This document shows, piece by piece, positions 1 to 5,598 of a stretch of 6,090 bases of DNA. Both the position numbers and the translations under genes were made by a program. The stretch comes from Methanobacterium sp. (GTDB taxonomy: Archaea > Methanobacteriota > Methanobacteria > Methanobacteriales > Methanobacteriaceae). The notes below the pieces were generated by a model. The model made no database searches, was not told the origin of the DNA, and saw only the letters and a list, made by a program, of their open reading frames with translations. Location: positions 4,732-10,821 of the forward strand of contig PMGM01000032.1 of the NCBI GenBank assembly GCA_003158115.1, written 5' to 3'. Numbering within the stretch: the stretch's first letter is position 1; the number at the start of each line of letters is the position of its first letter.

Positions 1-663
1 CTCAAACAATGTATTTACATCGGCTAATCCTCTGCCACGTGTGTCAAGTTTAACTTTTTTAAGTTCTTCTGAAAAGGATTTCCATACATTTATTATATCG
101 TCACGTATGTATGAATTTTTTTCAGATGAATATACAACCGCCGCATTTTTGAAGAGTCTTGTAAAAAACCAGTCATCGGATATATAATTAAAATCTTCAT
201 TTTCAAGCAATCCATATGTGAGTGTTGACTTACCCGTTCCTGGTGGTCCTATTATGGCAATTGCATGACCTTTAAAGTCAACTGTTGAGCCGTGTACCGA
301 GTATCTTCTATGTACACTGTGATATTCTTCGAAGAAATCAGATATTGCAGCTAATGCAATACTTTTTATCCAACCATAATAATCACAGTTTTTGATTATA
401 CAAGTCTTTGAAAGTGGTTCGTACATAACCCGAAGTTTTCCACCGTCTACAACTGAAAATATTTTTGCATGTGGTCTTATGTCTTCGTTCATGAATTTGA
501 AGTTATCTTCCCATTCTTCTTTAAAATCAGTGTTATCTGTTAAAAGTTTAACACATGCACCATGAATATTAGCCTTTCTTTCATACCTAACTTTAGAAAG
601 TAAATCATCAAAAAGGGCATCTTTATTAGTTGGACTGATTATTTCAACTTGATATCCTGACAT
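1..663 (-). CDS. HPr kinase/phosphorylase-like P-loop protein, 3' end cut by window edge
   Basis: This open frame has no stop and runs off the left edge. It gives 221 residues beginning MSGYQVEIIS. The N-terminal ~120 residues are an unrecognised alpha/beta segment. After that the layout follows the HPrK/PEP-carboxykinase P-loop fold: H124 in VHGSTVDF, Walker A GPPGTGKST at 139-147, SDDW at 162-165 (D163, D164), and LDTRGRGLADVNTLF at 206-220. The last resembles the HPrK signature of the form LEIRGxGI...LFG, with Asp in place of the catalytic Glu. About 20 extra residues lie between the DD pair and this signature compared with bacterial HPrK. HPrK phosphorylates a serine of HPr, but methanogens of this kind generally lack a PTS, so the true substrate is unknown. 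A full length near 300 residues would be usual, leaving roughly 80-100 missing. The ATG has a good Shine-Dalgarno. Fold assignment is fairly secure; kinase activity is inference. Confidence 0.8.
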   Translation of the reverse strand, partial: MSGYQVEIISPTNKDALFDDLLSKVRYERKANIHGACVKLLTDNTDFKEEWEDNFKFMNEDIRPHAKIFSVVDGGKLRVMYEPLSKTCIIKNCDYYGWIKSIALAAISDFFEEYHSVHRRYSVHGSTVDFKGHAIAIIGPPGTGKSTLTYGLLENEDFNYISDDWFFTRLFKNAAVVYSSEKNSYIRDDIINVWKSFSEELKKVKLDTRGRGLADVNTLFE

Positions 664-670
664 TTTATAC

Positions 671-678
671 TCACCCTC
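671..678 (-). promoter_or_regulatory. Shine-Dalgarno of the HPrK-like gene
   Basis: The minus strand reads GAGGGTGA seven bases before the ATG at 663-661. It contains GGTGA, complementary to the archaeal 16S rRNA 3' end. It fixes the start of the HPrK-like gene at this ATG. Confidence 0.75.
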
Positions 679-710
679 AAAATAATGGATAAATAAATCT
701 TAAGTAAAAT

Positions 711-722
711 ATCATATAATTA
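711..722 (-). promoter_or_regulatory. Possible TATA box upstream of the HPrK-like gene
   Basis: The minus strand reads TTATATGA at 720-713 inside an AT-rich stretch directly after the aroB' stop. An archaeal start site about 25 bases downstream would fall near 690, giving a leader of roughly 25-30 nt that includes the Shine-Dalgarno. The whole gap is AT-rich, so this match is weak. Read-through from aroB' across the 61-nt gap is equally possible. Confidence 0.3.
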
Positions 723-724
723 AA

Positions 725-1849
725 TTATTTTTCGATTATCGTCTCTTCAATAGCCATCCCAAAATGTCTGGCACTTTTATCCAAATATACCATTACTTTA
801 TCCCCTATTTTGAGTTCAGCAACAGATAATGGATTGCCATTATCTTGTACGAGTCTAATGGTTTCTGCATTTTGAAGAAGTGTCCTTATGGTAAAACCAT
901 CATATTCTGCTTCAACCAGCATCAATGGTCTTTTCTCAATTTTAACACGGCCAACAACTGTGGTTTTGGTATTTCCATTCTTATCGACAGTTAACACTTC
1001 ATCTCCGGTTTCTATTTCAGAAAGATATCGTGTCTTGTTACCAGGTGTCATCACATAAGCATGTACTGGTCCTGCATTAACTCTGAATGGCCTAGATGCC
1101 ACATATTCACTTTCTAAAGATTCACTGTGAACTAGGAATAGTCCTTTAGAGTAGGAACCTACTAACATACCTTCCCCAACATTCATTATGGAACATGTGT
1201 CCACACATACTCTGTCTCCTGAACCAACAGGTTCTATACGTGTGATTGTAGCGGGTACAAGTTCATAGCTTTCTGAATCTATGGTTTCAACTAGTTCTGC
1301 AACCTTTTTTATTTGGGAAATATCATCGGGAACGATAAGAACCCCATCTGTACCATATTCAAGTGTTTCAAGAGCAAGTTTAGCTTCATCAAAATTGTTT
1401 ACAGCAGCTATAATTTTAACATCTTCACCCTGGAGTTCTGCAATGATATTTTCGAGTGGTATGACCGTCCAATCTTTACCAAGTAGTATAAGATAATCTG
1501 CTACTTTTCCAAGTTTAGATGCTAGCTCTTCGTGTTTTTTACTGCTAATCTCTACATAGGCAGCTACAGTTTTACCATTTCTTTTTAGATTAGATACTTT
1601 TTCTAAATCCTTTGATTTTGATAAGTCATCGGAAATTAAGTTGGTTCCATCACCTTCAGAATTTCTTCCAACCATTAATATATCTGCATCATCAGTATCA
1701 GACACAAGGCTAAGATTTCCAAGCTTTTTTATCTTATCAACATCGGAGAAGTCAACAACATGTTCTATTCCAGATTCAAGTGCTGTTGTAATGAACTGCT
1801 TCTTAATATCCCATACTTTTCCTTCTGCCATAATCCATGCAAACTTCAT
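725..1849 (-). CDS. aroB': 3-dehydroquinate synthase II (archaeal)
   Basis: The enzyme catalyses NAD+-dependent oxidative deamination and cyclisation of 2-amino-3,7-dideoxy-D-threo-hept-6-ulosonate (ADH) to 3-dehydroquinate, the second step of the archaeal aromatic pathway, in the cytoplasm. The protein has 374 residues, a normal length for the MJ1249-type family. Family hallmarks are the N-terminus [17 protein letters not shown] with ITTALESG at 20-27, the central [20 protein letters not shown] at 209-228, then [14 protein letters not shown] at 230-243 and [14 protein letters not shown] at 253-266. The rest of the C-terminus is rich in beta strands ([15 protein letters not shown]). It is unrelated to bacterial AroB. 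The ATG is supported by the canonical N-terminus and an upstream GGAAGGT. It lies 90 nt downstream of ADH synthase, the enzyme that makes its substrate, so the two are probably co-transcribed or co-regulated. No truncation or odd residues were seen. Confidence 0.97.
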   Translation of the reverse strand: MKFAWIMAEGKVWDIKKQFITTALESGIEHVVDFSDVDKIKKLGNLSLVSDTDDADILMVGRNSEGDGTNLISDDLSKSKDLEKVSNLKRNGKTVAAYVEISSKKHEELASKLGKVADYLILLGKDWTVIPLENIIAELQGEDVKIIAAVNNFDEAKLALETLEYGTDGVLIVPDDISQIKKVAELVETIDSESYELVPATITRIEPVGSGDRVCVDTCSIMNVGEGMLVGSYSKGLFLVHSESLESEYVASRPFRVNAGPVHAYVMTPGNKTRYLSEIETGDEVLTVDKNGNTKTTVVGRVKIEKRPLMLVEAEYDGFTIRTLLQNAETIRLVQDNGNPLSVAELKIGDKVMVYLDKSARHFGMAIEETIIEK

Positions 1850-1854
1850 TTTAT

Positions 1855-1861
1855 ACCTTCC
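1855..1861 (-). promoter_or_regulatory. Shine-Dalgarno of aroB'
   Basis: The minus strand reads GGAAGGT five bases before the ATG at 1849-1847. This moderate match to GGAGGT agrees with the start that gives the family-typical MKFAWI N-terminus. Confidence 0.6.
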
Positions 1862-1913
1862 AGTTACTGAATAATTTATGTAATAATGTTCCCAACTAAA
1901 TTAATTTCAGAGG

Positions 1914-1931
1914 TTTAAATGTACTTTTAAA
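1914..1931. repeat. 18-bp imperfect palindrome in the aroA'-aroB' gap
   Basis: TTTAAATGTACTTTTAAA is an inverted repeat centred on GTAC with one mismatched pair (T opposite T at 1920/1925). It sits 9 bases past the aroA' stop in the 90-nt gap before aroB'. It could be a regulator site, an RNA processing point, or chance in AT-rich DNA. No clear hairpin terminator or strong TATA box is seen in this gap. Confidence 0.25.
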
Positions 1932-1939
1932 ATATTTAT

Positions 1940-2740
1940 CTAGCCAGAACCATTAAGGATCTTGAGTGCCTCTTCAACATCCATGTTATCATGTACTATC
2001 CCTGCTATGGCCTGGGTTGTTTTTCTTGGTGATGGTGCTTGGAATATATTTCTTCCTATTGCAACACCAGCTCCTCCAACATCAACAGAATTTTTAACCA
2101 TTTCAAGCAGTTCCCTATCCGTTTCAACCATTGGCCCGCCTGCTATTACAACAGGTACTGGGCATCCGTCAACAACTTCTTTGAAAGTATTAGGATCACC
2201 TGTGTAGTTGGTCTTGATAATATCTGCACCTAATTCTGCACCGGCCCTTGCAGCAAGTTTTACAACATCAACCGAATGTTCACTGGTGATCTTCTTTCCA
2301 CGTGGGTACATCATAGCAATTAATGGCATTCCCCATTCATCACATGTTTCTGATATTGTACCAAGCTGTGAAAGCATTTCTGGTTCCTTTTCAGATCCTA
2401 TATTCACATGTATCGATACAGCATCTGCACCTAATTTAAGTGCCTTTTCAACGGATGTAACAAGAACTTTATGATCTGGATCTGGTCCAAGATTAGTACT
2501 TGCTGAAAGGTGTATTATAAGACCTATATCACTTCCGTATCCCCTATGGCCTTTCCCTACCATTCCTTTATGTTCTATAACTGCATTAGCTCCACCACTT
2601 GCTACTTCGTCAATTGCTGCAGCCATATCTGTTATTCCTGCAACTGGTCCAACTGAAACACCATGATCCATTGGAACTATAACACATCTTCCTGTTTTTC
2701 TGTTTAATATCCTTTCAATCCTGATCCTTTTGCCTATCAT
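1940..2740 (-). CDS. aroA': 2-amino-3,7-dideoxy-D-threo-hept-6-ulosonate (ADH) synthase
   Basis: This class I aldolase-like TIM barrel catalyses the first step of archaeal aromatic synthesis: transaldol transfer from 6-deoxy-5-ketofructose 1-phosphate to L-aspartate semialdehyde, giving ADH. The protein has 266 residues, a typical length. Visible active-site residues are D25 in [12 protein letters not shown]145 in MMYPRG, and the Schiff-base lysine K176 in [10 protein letters not shown]. These three are each offset by eight from D33, Y153 and K184 of the characterised Methanocaldococcus MJ0400 enzyme (numbering from memory), so the catalytic set is intact. The phosphate-binding loops VIAGGP (198-203) and [10 protein letters not shown] (225-234) follow. 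Such proteins are often mislabelled fructose-bisphosphate aldolase DhnA. The ATG follows a near-perfect Shine-Dalgarno that overlaps the stop of the methyltransferase gene, so the two genes are almost certainly one transcript, with aroB' next downstream. Confidence 0.96.
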   Translation of the reverse strand: MIGKRIRIERILNRKTGRCVIVPMDHGVSVGPVAGITDMAAAIDEVASGGANAVIEHKGMVGKGHRGYGSDIGLIIHLSASTNLGPDPDHKVLVTSVEKALKLGADAVSIHVNIGSEKEPEMLSQLGTISETCDEWGMPLIAMMYPRGKKITSEHSVDVVKLAARAGAELGADIIKTNYTGDPNTFKEVVDGCPVPVVIAGGPMVETDRELLEMVKNSVDVGGAGVAIGRNIFQAPSPRKTTQAIAGIVHDNMDVEEALKILNGSG

Positions 2741-2745
2741 AAAAC

Positions 2746-2753
2746 AACCTCCT
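2746..2753 (-). promoter_or_regulatory. Strong Shine-Dalgarno of aroA', overlapping the upstream stop codon
   Basis: The minus strand reads AGGAGGTT, with the AGGAGG core at 2753-2748 and seven bases to the ATG. Its first two bases are the last two of the methyltransferase TAG (2754-2752). Ribosomes ending on the upstream gene therefore finish on the aroA' ribosome binding site, an arrangement suited to translational coupling. Confidence 0.9.
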
Positions 2754-3291
2754 AGTTTATTTTAGAAGACCAAAGTTTGAATTCCTTCAACCTTGGTGGT
2801 ATTCCATCGTTTCCAGACGATTCAAGCCAGCCCATTTCGGATTTTAACAGCTCGTCTGTTGAAGCTGAATGTATAAAATCTAAAAGTCCTCTATTTCTTA
2901 TTATAGTGTCACGAGGTTTTAAAGTTGATGACCATATAAAAAATACCTTGAATGTTGTGTCAGGATGGTAGCCACCACCCAAGTCAACTGATAAAACATC
3001 ACATCTTCCAATCTCTTTAATTTTATTAGCTACATCCTCCAGGATTTCATGAAGCCTAACATCTGCTTTTATAAATTCAATATTAGAATAGTCATCTGTA
3101 ATTGATTTCATAGCATTTACAGATTCCGGACTATTATCCAGTGATATAATTCTACCTTCAGGTGAAAGATCTTGTATGATCCTAGTTGAATTACCTACAT
3201 GGCATCCAAGCTCTACCACCACATCATCTTTCTTAATAATATCTCTTAAAACTTGCCTATAAACTTTAATATCATATACTACTTTTATCAT
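2752..3291 (-). CDS. Class I SAM-dependent methyltransferase, substrate unknown
   Basis: This is a small Rossmann-fold methyltransferase of 179 residues. Motif I is [11 protein letters not shown] at 26-36. The acidic residue expected to bind the SAM ribose is D52 in ISLDNSPE, and the adenine-loop acidic residue is D77 in IKADVR. A motif IV-like stretch [12 protein letters not shown] lies at 99-110 (D103), followed by the strand-rich [11 protein letters not shown]. No target-recognition domain or membrane segment is evident, so the substrate cannot be named. The gene is compact and cytoplasmic. The ATG is preceded two codons upstream by an in-frame TAA, so it cannot be extended; it lacks a clear Shine-Dalgarno. 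It is the first gene of a likely operon with aroA' (11-nt gap), which hints at a role tied to aromatic or methanogen-specific metabolism, but this is inference from position. The methyltransferase fold is secure; the specific function is not. Confidence 0.85.
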   Translation of the reverse strand: MIKVVYDIKVYRQVLRDIIKKDDVVVELGCHVGNSTRIIQDLSPEGRIISLDNSPESVNAMKSITDDYSNIEFIKADVRLHEILEDVANKIKEIGRCDVLSVDLGGGYHPDTTFKVFFIWSSTLKPRDTIIRNRGLLDFIHSASTDELLKSEMGWLESSGNDGIPPRLKEFKLWSSKIN

Positions 3292-3320
3292 GATTTAAAC
3301 CAAAAATTTTATCAAACTTT

Positions 3321-3330
3321 CCTATATAAC
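3321..3330 (-). promoter_or_regulatory. Proximal TATA-like element of the methyltransferase-aroA' operon
   Basis: The minus strand reads GTTATATAGG, centred about 34 bases before the methyltransferase ATG. Archaeal spacing would put the transcript start near 3299, a leader of only about 8 nt. That fits the absence of a Shine-Dalgarno at this start. A second candidate lies further upstream. Confidence 0.4.
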
Positions 3331-3372
3331 TCCTACAATTCTCATTAACATTGATAATTTATAATTAAATGA

Positions 3373-3383
3373 TAATATAAAAA
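3373..3383 (-). promoter_or_regulatory. Distal TATA-like element of the methyltransferase-aroA' operon
   Basis: The minus strand reads TTTTTATATTA, a good archaeal TATA consensus. A start near 3352 would give a leader of about 60 nt. This is an alternative to, or may be used together with, the proximal element. The surrounding DNA (3292-3431) carries no gene. Confidence 0.4.
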
Positions 3384-3431
3384 GTTATACATTACTTTTA
3401 TTACTTCAAAGGTTCCTGAGATATCCCTATT

Positions 3432-4055
3432 TCATTTTCGGGTTAATATATAAAGTTTTATTCCTGTTATTCCAATCCATGCCCATGATACAAGAAGGAA
3501 TGCCCGTTGAGATAGTCCTGGATAGAAACCATAAAGAATTGCAACCTTGAGTATTATTACAAGAATTAAAGAGATTAATCCACTAATAAGTGAATATGTA
3601 GCATATCGGCCCCATACATTTTTATCCCTATTTTTTAATCCCTGCCACATGAGTAGTTGAGCAGCTATAATCGCTACAAATGCAGTTGCGCTCACAATAT
3701 TGTGAGGATTTGCTGAGAGAAAACTTTCAGGTAATACTCCGGCTAATAATACTCCAAGTGCGAATACTATCACAAACCATACACTTGCTCTTAATGATCT
3801 CCCTGATGGGAGCGGTAAACCATTTCTAAGACCTACTGTAAATATTATGGTCAAAATTCCAAATAATATAAAATTAATATTTTGAAGTATTGCTAAATGA
3901 CCAACACCCAGGTCACTGACAAAATTGTAGTACTGACTGTAACCCGGCCTTAATATACTTTCAACAATAACCATAATCCAGAATATTATCGGTGCAATAA
4001 TACCACAAATAGCATAAAATCGTTGCTTCTTTGTATTGCTAATATTATCATTCAT
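3432..4055 (-). CDS. DUF998 family six-helix membrane protein
   Basis: The protein has 207 residues and is mostly hydrophobic. Six probable membrane helices lie at about 14-34, 57-75, 91-108, 119-140, 152-173 and 185-204. The loop after helix 1 carries the family mark LRPGYSQYYNFVSDLGVG (35-52): RPGY, then SDLG, followed by LQNINFILFG at the start of helix 2. This matches DUF998. A second conserved-looking loop has LPESF and NPHN at 108-119, after helix 3. The family has no established biochemical role, and nothing here gives one. The N-terminus (NDNISNTKKQR) is polar with no cleavable signal. The gene is isolated: 113 nt from the flavoprotein upstream and 140 nt from the methyltransferase downstream, so it is probably transcribed alone. 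The ATG has a purine-rich Shine-Dalgarno-like sequence. Family assignment is confident, function unknown. Confidence 0.85.
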   Translation of the reverse strand: MNDNISNTKKQRFYAICGIIAPIIFWIMVIVESILRPGYSQYYNFVSDLGVGHLAILQNINFILFGILTIIFTVGLRNGLPLPSGRSLRASVWFVIVFALGVLLAGVLPESFLSANPHNIVSATAFVAIIAAQLLMWQGLKNRDKNVWGRYATYSLISGLISLILVIILKVAILYGFYPGLSQRAFLLVSWAWIGITGIKLYILTRK

Positions 4056-4059
4056 TAAA

Positions 4060-4067
4060 CCACCCCT
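4060..4067 (-). promoter_or_regulatory. Shine-Dalgarno-like sequence of the DUF998 gene
   Basis: The minus strand reads AGGGGTGG four bases before the ATG at 4055-4053. The spacing is slightly short, but it is the only purine-rich element here and it supports this start. Confidence 0.6.
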
Positions 4068-4130
4068 AAAAATCAGGTATAAAAATTTAATTAATAATTT
4101 GAATTGCCATCTATTTTGATAGTTTATTAG

Positions 4131-4147
4131 ATATATATATATATATA
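4131..4147. repeat. (AT)8 dinucleotide run, possible TATA region of the DUF998 gene
   Basis: Seventeen bases of perfectly alternating A and T lie in the 113-nt gap before the DUF998 gene. Read on the minus strand it presents several overlapping TATATA registers, so it can act as the TATA element. A start about 25 bases downstream would fall near 4112, giving a leader of about 57 nt. As a dinucleotide run it may also vary in length between strains. Confidence 0.5.
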
Positions 4148-4155
4148 GTAGTTAC

Positions 4156-4168
4156 AAATAAAAAAGGT
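4156..4168 (-). terminator. T-rich archaeal terminator after the flavoprotein gene
   Basis: Directly after the flavoprotein TAA the minus strand reads ACCTTTTTTATTT: six T's, one A, three T's, with no upstream hairpin. This is the oligo-T type of archaeal termination signal. It separates the flavoprotein from the DUF998 gene. Confidence 0.5.
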
Positions 4169-5416
4169 TTAAGACAATAAACCTGCAAGATAACCAGTTG
4201 AAAATGCTTGTTGAAGATTATATCCTCCACTAGGTGCACATCCCTGTATGATTTCACCAGCAAAATACATGCCATCCACAACCTTAGATTCCATGCTATT
4301 GGCTTTTATATAATCCCTTGAAACTCCCCCACATGTAACAATAGCTTTATCTATTGGTAAATGTCCATTAACTGTAAGTGGAAATGCTTTTAACAGATTT
4401 ATAATAGAATTTCTTTCCTTCTTATTTATCTGATTCATTTTCTTCTTAGGATCTGTCTCAGCAAGCTTTAAAAGTACAGGTATCATTCTGTTAGGCATTA
4501 AAAATTTCAAATAGTTCTTAACATCAACCTTTCCATGTGTTTCAAATGCCCCTATCAAAGTACTTTGAAGTTCTTCCATTTTAAGATAGGGTTTTAGATC
4601 GAGATATAATTCTATATGAGAATTATCTTCGAGTAATGAGATAATTTTTGAGCTGTTATCAAGGATCAAAGGTCCGGAAATACCATAATGTGTAAAAAGG
4701 AGATTAGCGCCTTCAAAGACCATTTTTGGATGTCTAATGATTACACGGACATCTTCGAGTGTAATTCCCTGTAAACCCTTAACCCAAGATTCTTTAACTT
4801 TTAAGGGTACAATACCTGGTTGTATTGGAGTTACTCCATGTTCGGTATCGAGTGCAATCCTGAAACCATCTCCTGTTGATCCGGTCTCTGTATATGATGC
4901 ACCACCAGTAGCAAGTATAACATTTTTAGCTACAATAACTGTGTTGTAAGAAAAATTTAACTTAAAAATATCCTTTCCCTTAGAAGGTATTTTTATACTT
5001 TGAAGACGGGCATTATAAACAATCTTAATACCATTCTTCTTCATTGATGTATCTAAAATTTTTAAGATAGATTTTGAATCGTCTGTAACAGGAAAAACTC
5101 TGCCACCCTCTTCTACTTTAAATTCTAAACCGCTATTTTCGAAAAATTTCATGAGATCCGTGTTTGATAAACTTGAAAAAGCCGATCTAAAGAAGGAACC
5201 ACGATGTCCAAATTTATCTAATAATTCTTTCATAGATGCTGTATTAGTTAAGTTACATCTCCCATTACCTGTAAGAAGAAGTTTTTGACCAGCAGAAGAG
5301 TTTCTCTCGATGAGGATCACTTTGTGTCCGTTTGATGATGCTGTTATTGCAGCCATCATTCCAGCAGGTCCTGCACCAACCACTGCAACGTCATACATAT
5401 CACTATTTTTGTTCAT
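4169..5416 (-). CDS. HI0933/BaiN-type FAD-dependent flavoprotein
   Basis: The protein has 415 residues, normal for the HI0933 (YhiN/BaiN) family of two-domain flavoproteins. The FAD-binding Rossmann motif VVGAGPAGMMAA lies at 12-23 with E37 as the ribose-binding acid. The family signature GQKLLLTGNGRCNLTN occupies 43-58. EGGRVFPVTDDS (103-114) is the usual EGRVFP segment. ATGGASYTETGSTGDG (169-184) and the C-terminal GEIIQGCAPSGGYNLQQA (387-404) complete the FAD site. Most relatives have GE-LD-DG before GGYN, so the QGCAPS stretch is a variant. BaiN reduces bile-acid enones, but most family members have no proven substrate, so only oxidoreductase is supported. The ATG follows an in-frame TAG two codons upstream and a weak AGGAA Shine-Dalgarno. 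It is a stand-alone gene with a TATA-like element and a T-rich terminator. Confidence 0.92.
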   Translation of the reverse strand: MNKNSDMYDVAVVGAGPAGMMAAITASSNGHKVILIERNSSAGQKLLLTGNGRCNLTNTASMKELLDKFGHRGSFFRSAFSSLSNTDLMKFFENSGLEFKVEEGGRVFPVTDDSKSILKILDTSMKKNGIKIVYNARLQSIKIPSKGKDIFKLNFSYNTVIVAKNVILATGGASYTETGSTGDGFRIALDTEHGVTPIQPGIVPLKVKESWVKGLQGITLEDVRVIIRHPKMVFEGANLLFTHYGISGPLILDNSSKIISLLEDNSHIELYLDLKPYLKMEELQSTLIGAFETHGKVDVKNYLKFLMPNRMIPVLLKLAETDPKKKMNQINKKERNSIINLLKAFPLTVNGHLPIDKAIVTCGGVSRDYIKANSMESKVVDGMYFAGEIIQGCAPSGGYNLQQAFSTGYLAGLLS

Positions 5417-5458
5417 AATCTAGGGTTCCTGTCTCATTTTATATTTATAATAATTTTT

Positions 5459-5466
5459 TATATAAT
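5459..5466 (-). promoter_or_regulatory. TATA-like element upstream of the flavoprotein gene
   Basis: The minus strand reads TTATATAA. A start about 25 bases downstream would fall near 5437 and leave a leader of about 20 nt that contains AGGAA (5430-5426). The spacing is good, but the gap is so AT-rich that other registers are possible. Confidence 0.4.
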
Positions 5467-5540
5467 CTAAATTATAAAGATCTATAATCTAATATTCAAA
5501 CATAATTATCTCTTAAATTAATATCTGAATTTTATTCGAA

Positions 5541-5554
5541 ATAATAATTATTAT
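5541..5554. repeat. 14-bp perfect palindrome in the AT-rich aspS-flavoprotein gap
   Basis: ATAATAATTATTAT is a perfect inverted repeat without a spacer. A 10-bp palindrome, ATATTAATAT, overlaps no more than flanking bases at 5555-5564, and a run of eight T's follows at 5568-5575. The gap 5417-5598 (182 nt) holds no gene in either strand and is almost entirely A and T. It may include regulator sites, but AT-only palindromes of this size arise easily by chance here. Confidence 0.3.
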
Positions 5555-5581
5555 ATATTAATATTCATTTTTTTTAATCTT

Positions 5582-5593
5582 AAAAATTAAAAA
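5582..5593 (-). terminator. T-rich archaeal terminator after aspS
   Basis: Five bases past the aspS TAA the minus strand reads TTTTTAATTTTT, two T5 tracts with no hairpin stem before them. This fits archaeal oligo-T termination at the end of aspS. Confidence 0.5.
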
Positions 5594-5598
5594 GGGAT

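Noticed and set aside
178..250. Walker A GPPGTGKST read as an AAA+ ATPase or small nucleotide kinase
   Set aside because: There is no Walker B or sensor pattern of AAA+ proteins. The preceding HGS segment, the following SDD pair and the RGxG signature fit HPrK/PEPCK-type proteins better.
1281..1496. Plus-strand open frame of 71 codons
   Set aside because: It lies entirely antisense to the well-supported aroB' gene, its product is Ser-rich low-complexity sequence typical of a reverse-strand shadow, and it has no Shine-Dalgarno.
1641..1874. Plus-strand open frame of 77 codons at the 5' end of aroB'
   Set aside because: It is antisense to conserved aroB' codons and has no recognisable domain or ribosome binding site.
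1962..2474. Three plus-strand open frames over aroA' (1962-2207, 2039-2233, 2208-2474)
   Set aside because: They overlap each other and are antisense to a fully conserved enzyme. Their products resemble no family and reflect codon bias of aroA'.
1940..2740. Annotation as fructose-bisphosphate aldolase class I
   Set aside because: The protein resembles DhnA-type aldolases, but the adjacent aroB' and the overall similarity to MJ0400 support ADH synthase. Residual aldolase activity cannot be excluded.
2777..2971. Plus-strand open frame of 64 codons within the methyltransferase gene
   Set aside because: Antisense shadow with no domain or start signal.
3292..3431. Possible small RNA or hairpin terminator between the DUF998 and methyltransferase genes
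   Set aside because: I found no stem of useful length. The only inverted repeat of note is the six-base GATATC at 3420-3425 or nearby, which is trivial.
4737..4949. Plus-strand open frame of 70 codons within the flavoprotein gene
   Set aside because: Antisense to conserved flavin-site codons; Thr/Ser/Pro-rich shadow sequence.
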